Below are positions 12,831 to 23,905 of a stretch of 64,000 bases of DNA, one piece after another; positions within the stretch are counted from its first letter, which is position 1, and each line of letters opens with the position of its first letter. The DNA is from Rhynchospora pubera (lineage: Eukaryota; Streptophyta; Magnoliopsida; Poales; Cyperaceae). The stretch is from the NCBI GenBank assembly GCA_028095005.1, contig CM051460.1, forward strand, positions 190,705,742 through 190,769,741, in the 5' to 3' direction. Under the pieces are notes generated by a model. It worked only from the letters and a program-made list of their open reading frames with translations, had not been told where the DNA came from and did not search any database. The position numbers and the translations under genes are program-made.

Positions 12831-13059
12831 TCAAAAACCTTAATTGTTGGATACCAATTGAATTGTGTTAGAATAGTTCATACCAAAACGGTCTAGAACT
12901 TTAATTGCTTCTGCTAAACCTTGATTAAGCCGCCCATTTATGGACAACATATACATTAATGGATATGGCATAAAGTATGATATGTAATATCACTTTACCA
13001 AAATTTCAATGGTCTGAGACTTTAAAAAAAACCACATATTCTCAATCGAGTTCCTTATA

Positions 13060-13345
13060 AATTTGTTCTAGAAATACCATATGAATCATGGAATGGAAAA
13101 AATCACACTTAGGATACTTATATTTGTGGGGGCTCTTTAGCTGAAGTAAAAATCTATAATCCACCAATAAAAAAAACTAAATTTCAAAATCGTTAGTTGT
13201 TCTTTCATAGGTTATCCATAGAGATAAAAAAAATTAGATTTTATTGTTTCCTCGTATACTACTAGAATAGTCGAGACAATACCTACAATATTTTATGAAA
13301 ATGACAACATTAGTTGGAGTAATGGAAAATAAACTATAAACCTAA
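13060..13345 (+). pseudogene. Decayed Copia integrase C-terminal fragment
   Basis: In shifting frames this reads LEIPYESWNGK, then YICGGSLAEVKIYNP, then IKKTKF, then RFYC and finally a broken RIVETIP-like block and FYENDN. This follows the order of the Copia integrase end (TPYELWTGRKPS, LRVWGCPAEVRIYNP, a GYPxxSKGYRFYC block, RIVET). Several stops and frame changes are present. Orientation and order fit the gag relic at 10,560, so both probably come from one element. Confidence 0.62.
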
Positions 13346-15276
13346 ATGAAAAAGACCGAATTTATATTTCAACATCGATCATTTCGGATGCTACAAATTA
13401 TGTTTTCTTTTATCACTAAATAAATGTAATAATGTAGCTACCAATGAAGTACTTAATCTGCGACAAAAATCTTTGCATAAATTGCGAAGAAAAGCATAAC
13501 CTTCAATACCTCATGATTGTGGCAGTCCCCGTCTCTCATTTTCTTCCTTAGATCTTCTAAAAATAAAGAAAAAATAAAATATAGAAGGGATACCAGATTA
13601 AGAAAACAATTAGAAAAAAAATTCTCTAAGTCTATAAGAAAACCCTAAATCCTAACCCTATCTTCACTCTCGATTGTAGATCTGCATAAGATCAATACAA
13701 AAGAAATCCAAAAGAATTCAAGGGATACAACAACGTTTTCATCAAAAAACTCGTAAAATGCTTAAAAATTGAAATAAATCAAATAAACCCGGAAACTCAC
13801 TTGATATTACTCCAAATCGAAAATACCCAATTTTTAGATGAGCTCTCCTGAGCTATATATCTCTTATTTTACCGTGGTTGTTAGATAAATTGGCTGTTAA
13901 TATGGTGTTGTTAAAAATTGTTCCGCGAGTTATATAGTTACCAAATTTTGCAAACCATTCGGTCAATGTCATAATTGTTTCACATTATTATTTTACAGCT
14001 CTAATATTTAATGACTTTTAACTTTTCTTAATCACTTATGACCTTTAACTTGAAAGCATCAAAAAGGCAGTTTGCCAATGCGTCCTCCTCTTCCCTATAT
14101 ATATCATCATCCCTGCACTCCGCAGTGCGTCAACCAGCAAAGCCATTCAAACTTTTGCAATCCCTTGGTACTTGCAACAAGTTGCAATTAATACGAGAAC
14201 CAACTAAAACCATTCAATATTTGTCTTCACAATACAGCAATAAATCCGATCACCTAGCCAATAAAGATAACCATGCACTTCCGATCACCTAGCCAATAAA
14301 GATAACCATGCACTTCCACTTCAAAATGTTCCATATATAAAAACAAATTCACACGACACTAACTGATTGCCAGTGCCAACAATTCATGACGCAAGAGAAC
14401 TCATCACTTTCAAAACCCACAAGCGCGTACACAAATAAGTAGGGTTGCCGGAGGGAACGGGTGGATGTGTTGGGCTTTGTCCCACCAAGATTTGAATTTA
14501 AGTACTGGTTTTGTTTAGTGGTTTTAAGAGATTCCTTTCAAAAAAAAAAATTTATTCACCCCCCCCCCCCCAAAAAAAAAAAAATGAAAGCCCAGACGGT
14601 GTGCAAGTTTATTCTTTCCTCGACTAAATTGCAAAATTAAGGTATTGTCTCAATTTCTATTTTCTCGGTTTCTCCTTAATATCTGTATTTGATTGTCAAA
14701 TTGATAAGTACATGTAATGTTTCACAATTCGAAGTCCATGCACTGTTAATTTCAAGTTCACATCTCTTTTTAATACGAATTTCATAGAAAAAATAGGTTT
14801 CTATTTTTTAGGAACATTTTTATGAATTATAATATTGATTGAAAGAAAAACAAAAGAGAGTCATCATTTTTAACAAAATTCTGTTAGTTTTTTGTTATTT
14901 GATTTGTTGCTATTCTACATTTCCTAGTATCATAATATTTTTCTTCAAAAAAAAAAGGATGAAAGTCAATATCTACTCTAAAGAAATTATTTGCGGGCAA
15001 GATAATTACCACAGCCAAATTTATCCCCCAAATATTTGTAATAAATTTTCTCAAAACAATAGAGGATACTTTTTTTTTAAAACTATGCTTGTACAAGAAA
15101 ATTAACGGTTCTAATTTAATTGGTAACTAATATTTTAAATATTAATTAGCTGTTATTTAATTACTTTATTATATTATTTTTATTGTCCTATTTTTAGTTA
15201 TGGACTTTCGAACTTTGTTTTCATCAAGTTAAAATTCTATTCAAATTAAAATGGTGATAAATGTTGGTCGTCAGAA
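13346..15276. other. Region upstream of the resistance gene, no gene seen
   Basis: The open frames here (14038-14292, 14839-15105) are AT-biased and match nothing known. Bases 14246-14280 are duplicated in tandem at 14281-14315 (35-bp unit, starts CCGATCACCTAGCC). A long C run followed by a long A run lies at about 14559-14584. No convincing TATA box can be tied to the gene at 15277. Confidence 0.5.
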
Positions 15277-18200
15277 ATGACGGAGGGCATTGTGACGCTC
15301 GTATTGAATAATCTAAAAGATGCTGCAGTAAAGGAAGCACTGTCTTTTTTTGGGGCTGGAGACAAATTGGATTCACTCCAGCACGAGCTATGTTGGATTC
15401 GGGCATTTCTGAAAGATGCTGAGACAAAGCAAAATTTGGACGAGAGGACAAAGACTTGGGTGAGTGATGTGCGAGAGGTGGCGCACAGAATAGAGGATGT
15501 AGTTGATATGTTCATGGCAGAGGTTGATGACCGCAATCGACCTGGCATGACCAACATCCTCAAGAGAGTTCTAAGTAATCCCAAGAAGCTGCCAATTGTT
15601 CATAAGCTGAATTCTGAGATAGATGCTATTCAAACGAGATTGCTGCAGATAAAGGAGCTGACAGATAAGTACAGTATAAGTAGGCTGTTAGGGGAAAGCA
15701 GTAGTGCAGTGCTAACGAGAAGGCCTATCAGAGAAGCCATGCTCCTCGACGAGGATGATCCCGATGTAATTGGTCTAGAGACGGATAAAGAAAATATAGT
15801 TAATTTACTTCTCGACCCAAACACTACAAGGCGTTGTGTTGTGTCTATCATTGGACAAGGAGGCCTTGGAAAGACGACCCTTGCCAAAAAAGCATACAAC
15901 AGGTTTGTTCTTGCATTTTACATGCAGAATTTTTTTTTTGCAGCCGATAAGATAGAAATTTTTAAAGATAGTGAACCTGATTATTTTTTAAAAATATTTT
16001 AGAATCTAGATAGACTGGTAATTAAGTTTAATTTGTTGTGCACCAAATTGTTAATAACATGATTCGCCGTTATGAGTGCAAGATGTTCAATTAAGAGTGT
16101 GCAATGCACGCATAGGAATAGATTAATTGTTCACATAGTAAATAATGGTTTCTATCATGGTTCAAAAAATCGGCCGATTCCGATTCGAATCGGCTGAATC
16201 GGATCGAAATCGGCAGAGACCGAGCCGATTTTACATGGTTTGGAACGGAATCGGATGAGACTGTAAAAAATTTCCATTAATGTGGTGTTTATCAACGGAG
16301 GGAGGAGCAAGGACTTTTGGGAACTGCGTCGGAGGTGGCTAGGGGCGAGGAAGAGGCGTAGGAGGCCGGTGGAACAGGTTAGAAGGACGACGGCGCTCTC
16401 TGTTGGGGGGGCCGCAAGGGACACGGGAAAAGATCAGTGGAGAAGAAAGGTTCAACTGGAACTGTCCAGTTCATGTATATTTTAAGAATTGGACGGTCCA
16501 GATTATTCTAAAATGAAAATAAATTTAAACAAAAACATGGTTGTTCAAAACAAAGATCCAAAGGCACAAAAAAAAATAAAAAATTTTTATTCTACTATCC
16601 TAGCTGATATATTAAGGTGTTTTAGTGAAAATTTTCTTATCAAAATTTTTTTTATAAAAATATTTTACTAATCATGAAATTTGTTTTAATTATTTTTAAC
16701 ATTTTATTTTCTGAAAAATCTGACATACCAAAATGGCTTCCTAAATTATATAATTTTTATATTTTAATTGATTTTGTACTTCTAATCTTCGATTTTAATA
16801 ATTTTCATAATTTATTATATTTTTTTCTTAATTTTAAATGCATAAAACATGATTTTTGTAAAAAATCCGATTTTCCGATCCGATTCATCCGATTTTTCCG
16901 ATTCACCCGAGTTGACTCCTTAGACCAAGAGTCCGATTCCGATTCCGATTCTGATTTTCAGAACCATGGTTTCTATTAGTTGTTCTATAAGAATATATTT
17001 GTTTAGTAATTCAACTAAAAGCTTTTTGTGTAGTGACGAAGTCAAGCGAGCATTCAAGTTCCGATTTTGGTTATCGGTTTCTCAAGAATATAAGTTAATT
17101 GATCTTTTGAAGATGATGATGGAGGATCTCCGCCCTCTAAATGAAAATGAAAAGGATCTCCTCCAGCCAAAAGATCTTGCCTCACAACAAAGAGCCGAAG
17201 TACATTTCATTCGGGAGCTTAATATATTACTAAAAGACAAACGATACCTCATTGTTATGGATGACGTTTGGAAAGAAGATTTTTGGATTCAAGTTGAAAA
17301 GGCTCTTCCAAATGTTAGTAATGGTAGCAGAGTACTAGTAACTACTAGATTTTCTAAAATTGCTAGAAAAGCAGACCCTACTTGTGAGCCATACAATCTT
17401 CGCTTTCTAAGTGAAGCAGAAAGCTTAGAACTTTTTCTCAAAAAGGCTTTTCCTTATCAAGATCCTAAAACCTACCTTCCTGATATACTTGACCTTCCAG
17501 AAAAATTTGTCAAAAAATGTGAAGGCTTGCCTCTCGCGTTGATAGTTGTAGGTAGCCTCTTGTCCGAACAACAACCAACGTATAATGCTTGGCACAAGAT
17601 TTTGAATAGATTTAACTGGCAATATAGTGATGATGGGAAGAAGTGCATGGAGATCCTAGCCACAAGTTATGAGGATATGCCTGCTCATCTCAAACCATGC
17701 TTCATGTATTTTGCTTCATTTCCAGAGGATTATGAAATCAAGGCAAAACCCTTGATTCGGTTATGGGTATCAGAAGGATTTATACCAGAGATAAATGACA
17801 GAACAATGGAAGAAACCGCTGAGGATTATTTAGACAACCTCGTCCAAAGGTATCATTTTTTGTAGTAATTTTAAGTCCATTATTGTTTTTACAATAAATA
17901 AACTTCTTCTCCAATTGACAAACTTCATAAATAATTTATGTTTTGTTCAAAGTTTTAAAATACAATTTGTGCGATTTGACGGTTAGGTGGTGGTATAATA
18001 TTTATCGGTGATAAAACGGTTACGGCGATAAAATGAATAAAACGGTAGTGCGGTATGAACTAAAACTAAGATAAAATAGAAAAAATACGGAGTTTTTAAA
18101 AGCTTGGTTTTATCCCTTGTATGAAAACCAAACTTGATATTAAGACTTTTATTGCATCAATTTAGCTCTTGAATTTTCAATAAAACAGCATTTGAAAAAG

Positions 18201-20062
18201 TAAACTAACAAAATTAGTTCATGAGCTTGTAATTGGCCAAGTCTTTCGTTAATTCTTTATCTTTTAAGCACTAAAAGAAGAACAAAGTAAACATAAACTA
18301 ATCTTATCATATTTTATAGATATGATACTTTCACTATTTGTGCGAATAAAATTAGATTTAATTATATAATCATGTAGGTCCCGTTTGGATCGTATGGGAA
18401 TAGGTGGAATAACTTCTTTCTAGACGTAAATTTATTATAAACAATCCAAACTCTTCACAAAGTTACACACTTTCCAATACTTTCCGCCTAAAAATAGGTT
18501 ATTCCTCTTATTCCTAAGCAATCCAAACAGAGCCTAAATAATATATTTTATTTATATTTTTATAATTGTTAATTAAAACTGTGCAAATAATTGTCAAGTA
18601 ATTAACACTTCCATTTACATAATAAAATATCTTTGCTCAAACTTTAATCCAATATGAGTTCAGATTTATAAAATTCGAGGGGTCAACAAATAATAAGTGA
18701 ATTAAGTAATTAGCGTATATTTATGTAACTATACATAATTTTTCAGGACTCATCTATGTTTTAACGAGAGCTTGCTTCCAATATTAAAGCTCATGGAAAT
18801 TGTGAATGTTAAATTTCAGGAGCATGATCCAAGTTTCAAGGAGGTATTTGAATGGATCCATTAAAGTATGTCACATACACGATCTCTTACGTGACCTTGC
18901 TATTGAGAAAGCCAAGGAGAACAACTTCCTCCAAACAATACCAATCAAAGGCGATAGGTATTGCATCTGTACACCGGTACGTCGTGCGACTCTTCATGGT
19001 AATTGTAAGGATATTATGAAATACACAGGTCCGAATCTCCGTTCTTTGTTGTATTTTGGTAATGATCAACTACAAGTTGGTAGCTTTAGGTATCTAAAAG
19101 TTTTATGTCGAATGACGACTACTTCCAAGTTGAACCTTTCAAAGGATATGAGCCAATTAAGATATCTGATAAACTTTAATAATAACGATAAAGAATTTTG
19201 GAAAAGCATAAGCCGCATGAGAAACCTGCAGACACTCCATTTGAACTTTTTCCAATATGGGCCATGGGCCGATTGCATATGGAATATTAGAACTTTGAGA
19301 CATGTAATTTTAAAAGGCCATTTTCTTGGGCCCCCATCAACGGCAGACCTTCCAAATTTGCAAACTCTTAAAACCGTGATGGTTCGAAAAGAATGGTTGG
19401 CAATGGGTTGGCCTAGAATGCCCAACATTCGGGCATTAAAGTTCACGGATTTGTCCCAAAAGTATGAAGAGTCGCTTCGTACTTTTCTTGGCGGACTTCA
19501 CCACCTCACCTCTCTAGAAATAAAACTCTCCGAATTGGAAGGCACAGGCTTGATGGACATGAGCACCTGCCCTCATTATAACCACATCCAGTCCTTGTGC
19601 GTGGAGGGGTCATGCAACTTGGAGAAGACGGCGGTGAATGTGAATGCACTTGATCTTCATTTACTTCCGTTGCACCTTATAAAGCTCAACCTTAGGTTTT
19701 CTAACATGAAAGTTGATCAAATGCCAACCATGGAGAAGCTAAAAAGCCTTAGGAAACTTATACTCTTCTATGCATACGATGGAAAACAACTTTGTTGTTC
19801 AGCCGGAGGGTTTCCACGCTTGGAGTACCTGGAATTCTACTCTTTGAAATATCTAGAAGAGTGGAAGGTAGAGAAGGGGGGCATGCCCTTGCTCAAGGAG
19901 ATCTGCATAAGTTATTGTGATGTATTAGTTAGGATTCCCGAACTCCAGCATATGACCTGTCTTAACAAGTTGACTCTCAAAAAGGTGCATCCTGATCTTC
20001 ATAATAAGTTGGCAGGAGAGGAATCATACAAAATCCAACATATTCCTTTCATCGAAATGTAG
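15277..20062 (+). CDS. CC-NB-ARC-LRR (CNL) disease-resistance protein, 894 aa
   Basis: Intracellular immune receptor of the RPP13/RPP8-like type. Coding exons: 15277-15902, 17034-17849, 18820-20062; junctions are AG|gtttgt, gtgtag|T, AG|gtatca and ttcag|G, and the frame stays open throughout (2,685 nt with stop). Residues 1-160 form an Rx-N coiled-coil domain with an EDVID-like RIEDVVD. NB-ARC motifs: P-loop GQGGLGKTT (193-201; Gln where Met is usual), RNBS-A FRFWLSVSQ, kinase-2 LIVMDDVW (281-288), RNBS-B GSRVLVTTR, GLPLAL (373-378), RNBS-D CFMYFASFPEDY and an MHD-type IHD (500-502). Leucine-rich repeats fill 503-894. No lesion is visible. Such proteins bind ADP/ATP and trigger defence on pathogen detection; the ligand cannot be predicted. 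Both introns carry transposons, and the sequence after the stop is copied LON1 DNA. Confidence 0.88.
16156..16968. mobile_element. 813-bp non-autonomous hAT element in intron 1 of the resistance gene
   Basis: The ends are CATGGTTC and GAACCATG, flanked by the perfect 8-bp duplication GTTTCTAT (16148-16155 and 16969-16976). Subterminal regions are arrays of ATCCGATT/AATCGG motifs on both strands, likely transposase-binding repeats. Short open frames inside (16282-16485, 16489-16671, 16674-16979) are not recognised. The insertion leaves the splice sites of the intron untouched. Confidence 0.78.
17948..18106. mobile_element. hAT-like MITE in intron 2 of the resistance gene
   Basis: The 159-bp element begins CAAAGTTTTAAAATAC and ends TTTTTAAAAGCTTG. 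These are imperfect inverted ends, similar to the element at 60816. The flanks GTTTTGTT and GTTTTATC agree at 6 of 8 bases. The interior has GGTGGTATAATA and CGGTTACGGCGATAA motifs and no ORF. Confidence 0.5.
18375..18536. mobile_element. Tourist-like MITE copy 1, in intron 2 of the resistance gene
   Basis: About 160 bp with ends TAGGTCCCGTTTGGATCG and CAATCCAAACAGAGCCTA. The core AACAATCCAAACTCTTCAC is shared with the copies at 29725 and 38922, and on the opposite strand at 26192. GC-rich ends of the GGCTCCGTTTGG type point to PIF/Harbinger (Tourist) elements. Confidence 0.65.
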
Positions 20063-20078
20063 TACCCGTATAACCAGA

Positions 20079-20483
20079 TGAGTCCAATACTGTTGCAGAA
20101 ACAGAGGCGCAAGCCGGAGAAGAGGAGGCGCAAGAGGCCGACTCAAAAACGACCAGAGCCATTGTCCCAACTAAGCCTCGGCCTGAAGTTGTCTCACTGT
20201 TAGTCTGATTTTTCCTTGTTTTGGGGGTGTTTTAAATGGTTATTTGTTATACATATTTGATCTCAAAGCCATGCATGTCAACTGTTTGTGTAAATGCCCC
20301 ACAAAAAACTCACCTTATGCGGCAATATATTCATTTTGGGTTAACAAATTATGGACCTCTGAAATTTAACAGCTTCATTCAAGTCCCAGTATGTCTATAA
20401 TTTGCATTTGCCTCTGTGTTGTTTCATTTAAATGCCGCTGTATCATGATGGTTCCAATACGATTGCGGACAATCATTATAATT
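20079..20483 (+). pseudogene. Copied piece of LON1 exon 1 and intron 1, left part
   Basis: From 20079, only 17 bases after the resistance-gene stop codon, the sequence follows LON1 from 41213 (the acidic end of exon 1, the donor site and intron 1) with few differences. A one-base deletion in GAAGATTG (here GAAGTTG) breaks the LON1 frame. Part of the intron (near 41560-41620 in the parent) is missing here. The copy is cut at 20483 by a TIR element and resumes at 23697. It cannot code, but it would supply the 3' untranslated region and polyadenylation context of the resistance gene. Confidence 0.9.
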
Positions 20484-21545
20484 CAGGGCTGATAACCATC
20501 ATCCAAAAAAAAAACATCCACGTCATCCAATAGATTTTTCCGCCCTTTCTCTGCACGCGCACGTTCTCTCTCCGTATGTTTTCTCTCTCCGCGACCTCCC
20601 CTTCTCTTCTTTCCGTTCCCTTCCCTTTTTCTCTCAAATCTGCTCTCATCTCCTTCCATGCCCTCTTTCCTCTCATTCCCCCTCTCCTTTTCCTTCTCTA
20701 ATGGATTTTTTTGCTCCCCTCCCTCTCTGACAAAAAAATCGTGCCACTTGAAATCATTATTGTTTTTTAATCCTACCACTTACAGTAGCAAAATGAACAC
20801 TTACGACAATAAAAACGAAGAGACAAATATTGGTTAAATAAAAAAATAAAATGAACAGATACAATAAATAAACTGAACAGATATAACAACTACTTGAACA
20901 TATACGTGAACACTTACGACAATAGAAGAGACAAATATTGGTTAAATAAAAAAATAAAATGAACAGATACAACAAATAAACTGAACAGATATAACAACTA
21001 ATTGAACATATAACGACAATAAAAATGAAGAGAGAAATATTGGTTAAATTAAAAAACAAAATAAACAAATACAACAGGTAACTGAACATATATAACGACT
21101 AATTGAACATATATAACAAACAACATGAATTCAGACAAAACATAAAAATGAATATAAATACATGAACAAAGTTAAAATATAACACAAATAAATTGAACAG
21201 ATAAAAAAACTAAATTGAACAAATATAACAAACAACGTGTACTTTAGCAAAAAGATATAACACATATAAAAAATAAATTGAACAGATGTACTAAATAAAA
21301 TGAACAAAAATACCAATAAATGGAACAGATATAACAATACACACAACATATATAACAAACACCATGAAACTCATAAAAAAATGAACATAAATAAATTGAA
21401 CATATTTAACAAATAAATTGAACAGATATTGCTAACAATTTGAACTAAATGCAAAAAAAAAGTGAACACATATACAAATAAAGTGAAAATATATAACAAA
21501 TAAATTGAATAAAATTAACAAATAAATTGAAAATATATAACAAAT

Positions 21546-23306
21546 TGTTAGAGATATGTCCTAGAAGCCAATCATATTTGGCTACTTCTATGGTTTTATG
21601 TTATGGATGATTTTATATCATTTGTTCCTTGATTTATGTGTTGACAGTTCATTCAGGTTGAGGATCTGAATTGTAGATCACTGTGCTTCATTTAGTAGTA
21701 AATGACAACAATAAATCTAAAGCGTCCATAATCTTGATAATTAACAAGGAACATTAATTATCAATAAGATTAGTATGCAAGTTAAGTGTTGATTAAGTTC
21801 TATAAATCACAGGTTAAGAGTAACCAACTTAATTGCATATGTTTATGTTAATTGAACATAGTACAGGACATGACCCAACGAAATAAATATATGGATTGTG
21901 TTATGTGTCATTATTTATTTCGTTATGATTTTGATTCTAAGTTTGAGATATTTATATTTTCCACATGAGGATAGGTTCAATAAATATCGTCTACCGCTGA
22001 TTCCCGATAAGGGCTGCTATACGGACGTTATTTATGTTCTCTTGAATTGTGCGGGGAAAAGCTAAATAGTCAAGAAAACCGTATGTCCCTCATTAATTAA
22101 CTTAGTGAGTGACGATATCTGTTTGGGCCCCTTGATGGAGATAGATTGTTTGCTAGCAACTGATACAATTATCTCTAAATCAAGAAACGTATAATCTGCA
22201 AGAATGACACATTCCTATCTTGGATTATACGATGATATCGTGAGACATAGGAATCAAAATAGAGATATACTTTTATTCTCTTATGCAGGATTGAAATATT
22301 GTAGCTGTACACTATTTATGCGAATTGGGAATCATAACGTGTTGCTAGATACCGCTTATGATTATTGGAATTAAATAGCGATTTAACTCCATGTCCAACG
22401 TAGCATAAATCCTCAAAGGGTCACACAGAATTGGTGTTTTAACCATGCTTGCATTATTTATTTATTTGTAATAATTGGTATTGCAAAATATGATAAGTTG
22501 ATTAATTAATTAAATAGCGTTGTAGACCGTTATAATTAATTAAATCAAAGGGATCATATAGAAATAAATTAATGCATTATCTAATCCCTAAATAATTATT
22601 ATTATTAAGTTAATAATTATTTATTTCAACACATATGCATATTATAGGGCTTTAATTAAATAGTTAATTAAAGGTCCAATAGGGATCCAAATTGAGAGCA
22701 ACAAGAGGGGCCATTTAATGATTGATTAAGTGGACCCAAGAGGCAAAGCACATAGCCCATAAAGGGCCCATAATGTGGCCGGCCATGCAAGGAGGTAGGT
22801 GGGGTGGCAATTTGGTAAATAGTTAGTATGAGGTAGGTAGGGTTTGCACACTATATAAAGAGGTGTATGGTTGCAAATCCCCCTCTCTCTCTCTCCCACT
22901 AACCTAGCCGCCCCCCTCTCTTGGTAGGCGCCTCCCCCCTCTCCTCTCTCCCTATTGCTCATGTGTTGAGCCCCATTCTTGCACAAATTGATTAGTTCAT
23001 TTGCTAGAAGAACGGGAAAGCTAGGGATTAGTCATCTCCTCCAAGTTACTAGCATAGCTTGTTGAGGATTTGGTTAATACCAAGTGGACTCGAGGAGCTT
23101 TCGACAAGGAGGCCGAAAGAGCAAGCACCACCTTCATCCTAGCCGCGGTTCAAATCCCCTTGGTTACGATATCAAGGGAGGTACATCTTTGAACCCTTTC
23201 TCTTGTGCGAATGGCTTAATACTAGTTCCTATGTGTGTGCATGCTTAATTATGGGTAATTAATAGTAATTATCTTTGAAAAATTAAAATTGTGCACTTAA
23301 CTGACA
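21546..23306 (+). repeat. Solo LTR, 1,761 bp, probably from an Angela-type Copia
   Basis: The segment starts TGTTAGAGATATGTCCTAG and ends TTAACTGACA (TG...CA), flanked by the perfect 5-bp duplication CAAAT (21541-21545 and 23307-23311). The repeat array on both sides would be continuous without it. A TATATAAA promoter lies at 22852-22859, followed by a CT-rich leader, as expected for the U3-R junction. The length and first bases resemble Angela/BARE-type LTRs of monocots. No internal region or second LTR remains, so recombination between LTRs removed the rest. Confidence 0.8.
22852..22859 (+). promoter_or_regulatory. TATA box of the solo LTR
   Basis: TATATAAA is followed about 30 bases later by a CT-rich stretch. 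If active, the LTR would transcribe rightwards, away from the resistance gene. Confidence 0.5.
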
Positions 23307-23696
23307 CAAATAAATTGAATAGAATTAACAAATAAAATGACCGTATATAACATAAGATTGAAGAGATGGAAGAAAAAGGAAGTGACAAAAGAAAAAAATA
23401 AATAAATAGAGAGGTGATAGAAGGGAGCACGAAGGAAATGAGAAGGGAGAAAAGAGAAGACAACGGAGGAAGAGAGGAAAAACGCACGAAGGAATAGAGG
23501 AAAAGGAGGGAAGAGAGGGGGAGATGCTGGCGGGAGATCTCGCTCGTCACGGATGGAAGGTAGCGCGGAGAAAGGGTGAGGAGAAGGCGCTCGGATCAGA
23601 TTGCTGGATTGGATGCGGAAAAATAAAGGGAGCGTCGAGTCTGGATGGTTTGGATGAGGAATCGATGGATGATAAGTAATAATTACCATTATAATT

Positions 23697-23905
23697 GAGC
23701 ATTGAAGATTAAAAATTTGGGCCTGGAAAGTTGTCCTTCTGTGTGGGTGATTTTGCTTATTAGGCCACGAGACTTGCAATGAGGTTGCCTAGCTGCACTT
23801 TCTATGTGCTTGTATATAATGCGTTTCACTTCTGATGGGTAATAATCGTTTACAATTGAGGTTCGAAGATTGTCTGGTCATGGTTCTCAAAATTTCCAGC
23901 TTGAT
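23697..23905 (+). pseudogene. Copied piece of LON1 intron 1, right part
   Basis: The segment continues the LON1 match after the TIR element (parent 41684 to about 42077). It reads straight through the position where the parent now has a 188-bp MITE: here TTTGGGCC occurs once. The match ends near CCAGCTTGATGATAAC. Confidence 0.87.

Larger units (their letters stand above)
20484..23686. mobile_element. 3.2-kb TIR element (Mutator-like?) with internal tandem repeats
   Basis: The element interrupts the LON1 copy. The 10-mer CATTATAATT flanks it (20474-20483 and 23687-23696) and occurs once in the parent intron (41664-41683 region), so the empty site is known. The left end is CAGGGCTGATAACCATCATC; the reverse complement of the right end is similar only in its inner part (TATCATCC), with mostly transition differences further out. 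Inside are a pyrimidine-rich block (20520-20730), its purine-rich mirror (23380-23600), and an array of about 20-40-bp units such as TGAACAGATATAACAA (20770-21545 and 23307-23360). There is no transposase. A 9-10-bp duplication fits Mutator-like elements. A solo LTR lies inside. Confidence 0.62.

Noticed and set aside
20476..21358. Minus-strand ORFs rich in Arg/Glu or in Leu/Ile/Tyr
   Set aside because: Translations of low-complexity and tandem-repeat DNA in a transposon. The apparent membrane proteins are repeat artefacts.
22726..22986. 86-codon minus-strand ORF
   Set aside because: Lies within the solo LTR across its TATA box and CT-rich leader.
23269..23779. Minus-strand ORFs of 93 and 160 codons
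   Set aside because: Span the end of the solo LTR, the tandem repeat and the purine-rich block; the frame crosses element borders.
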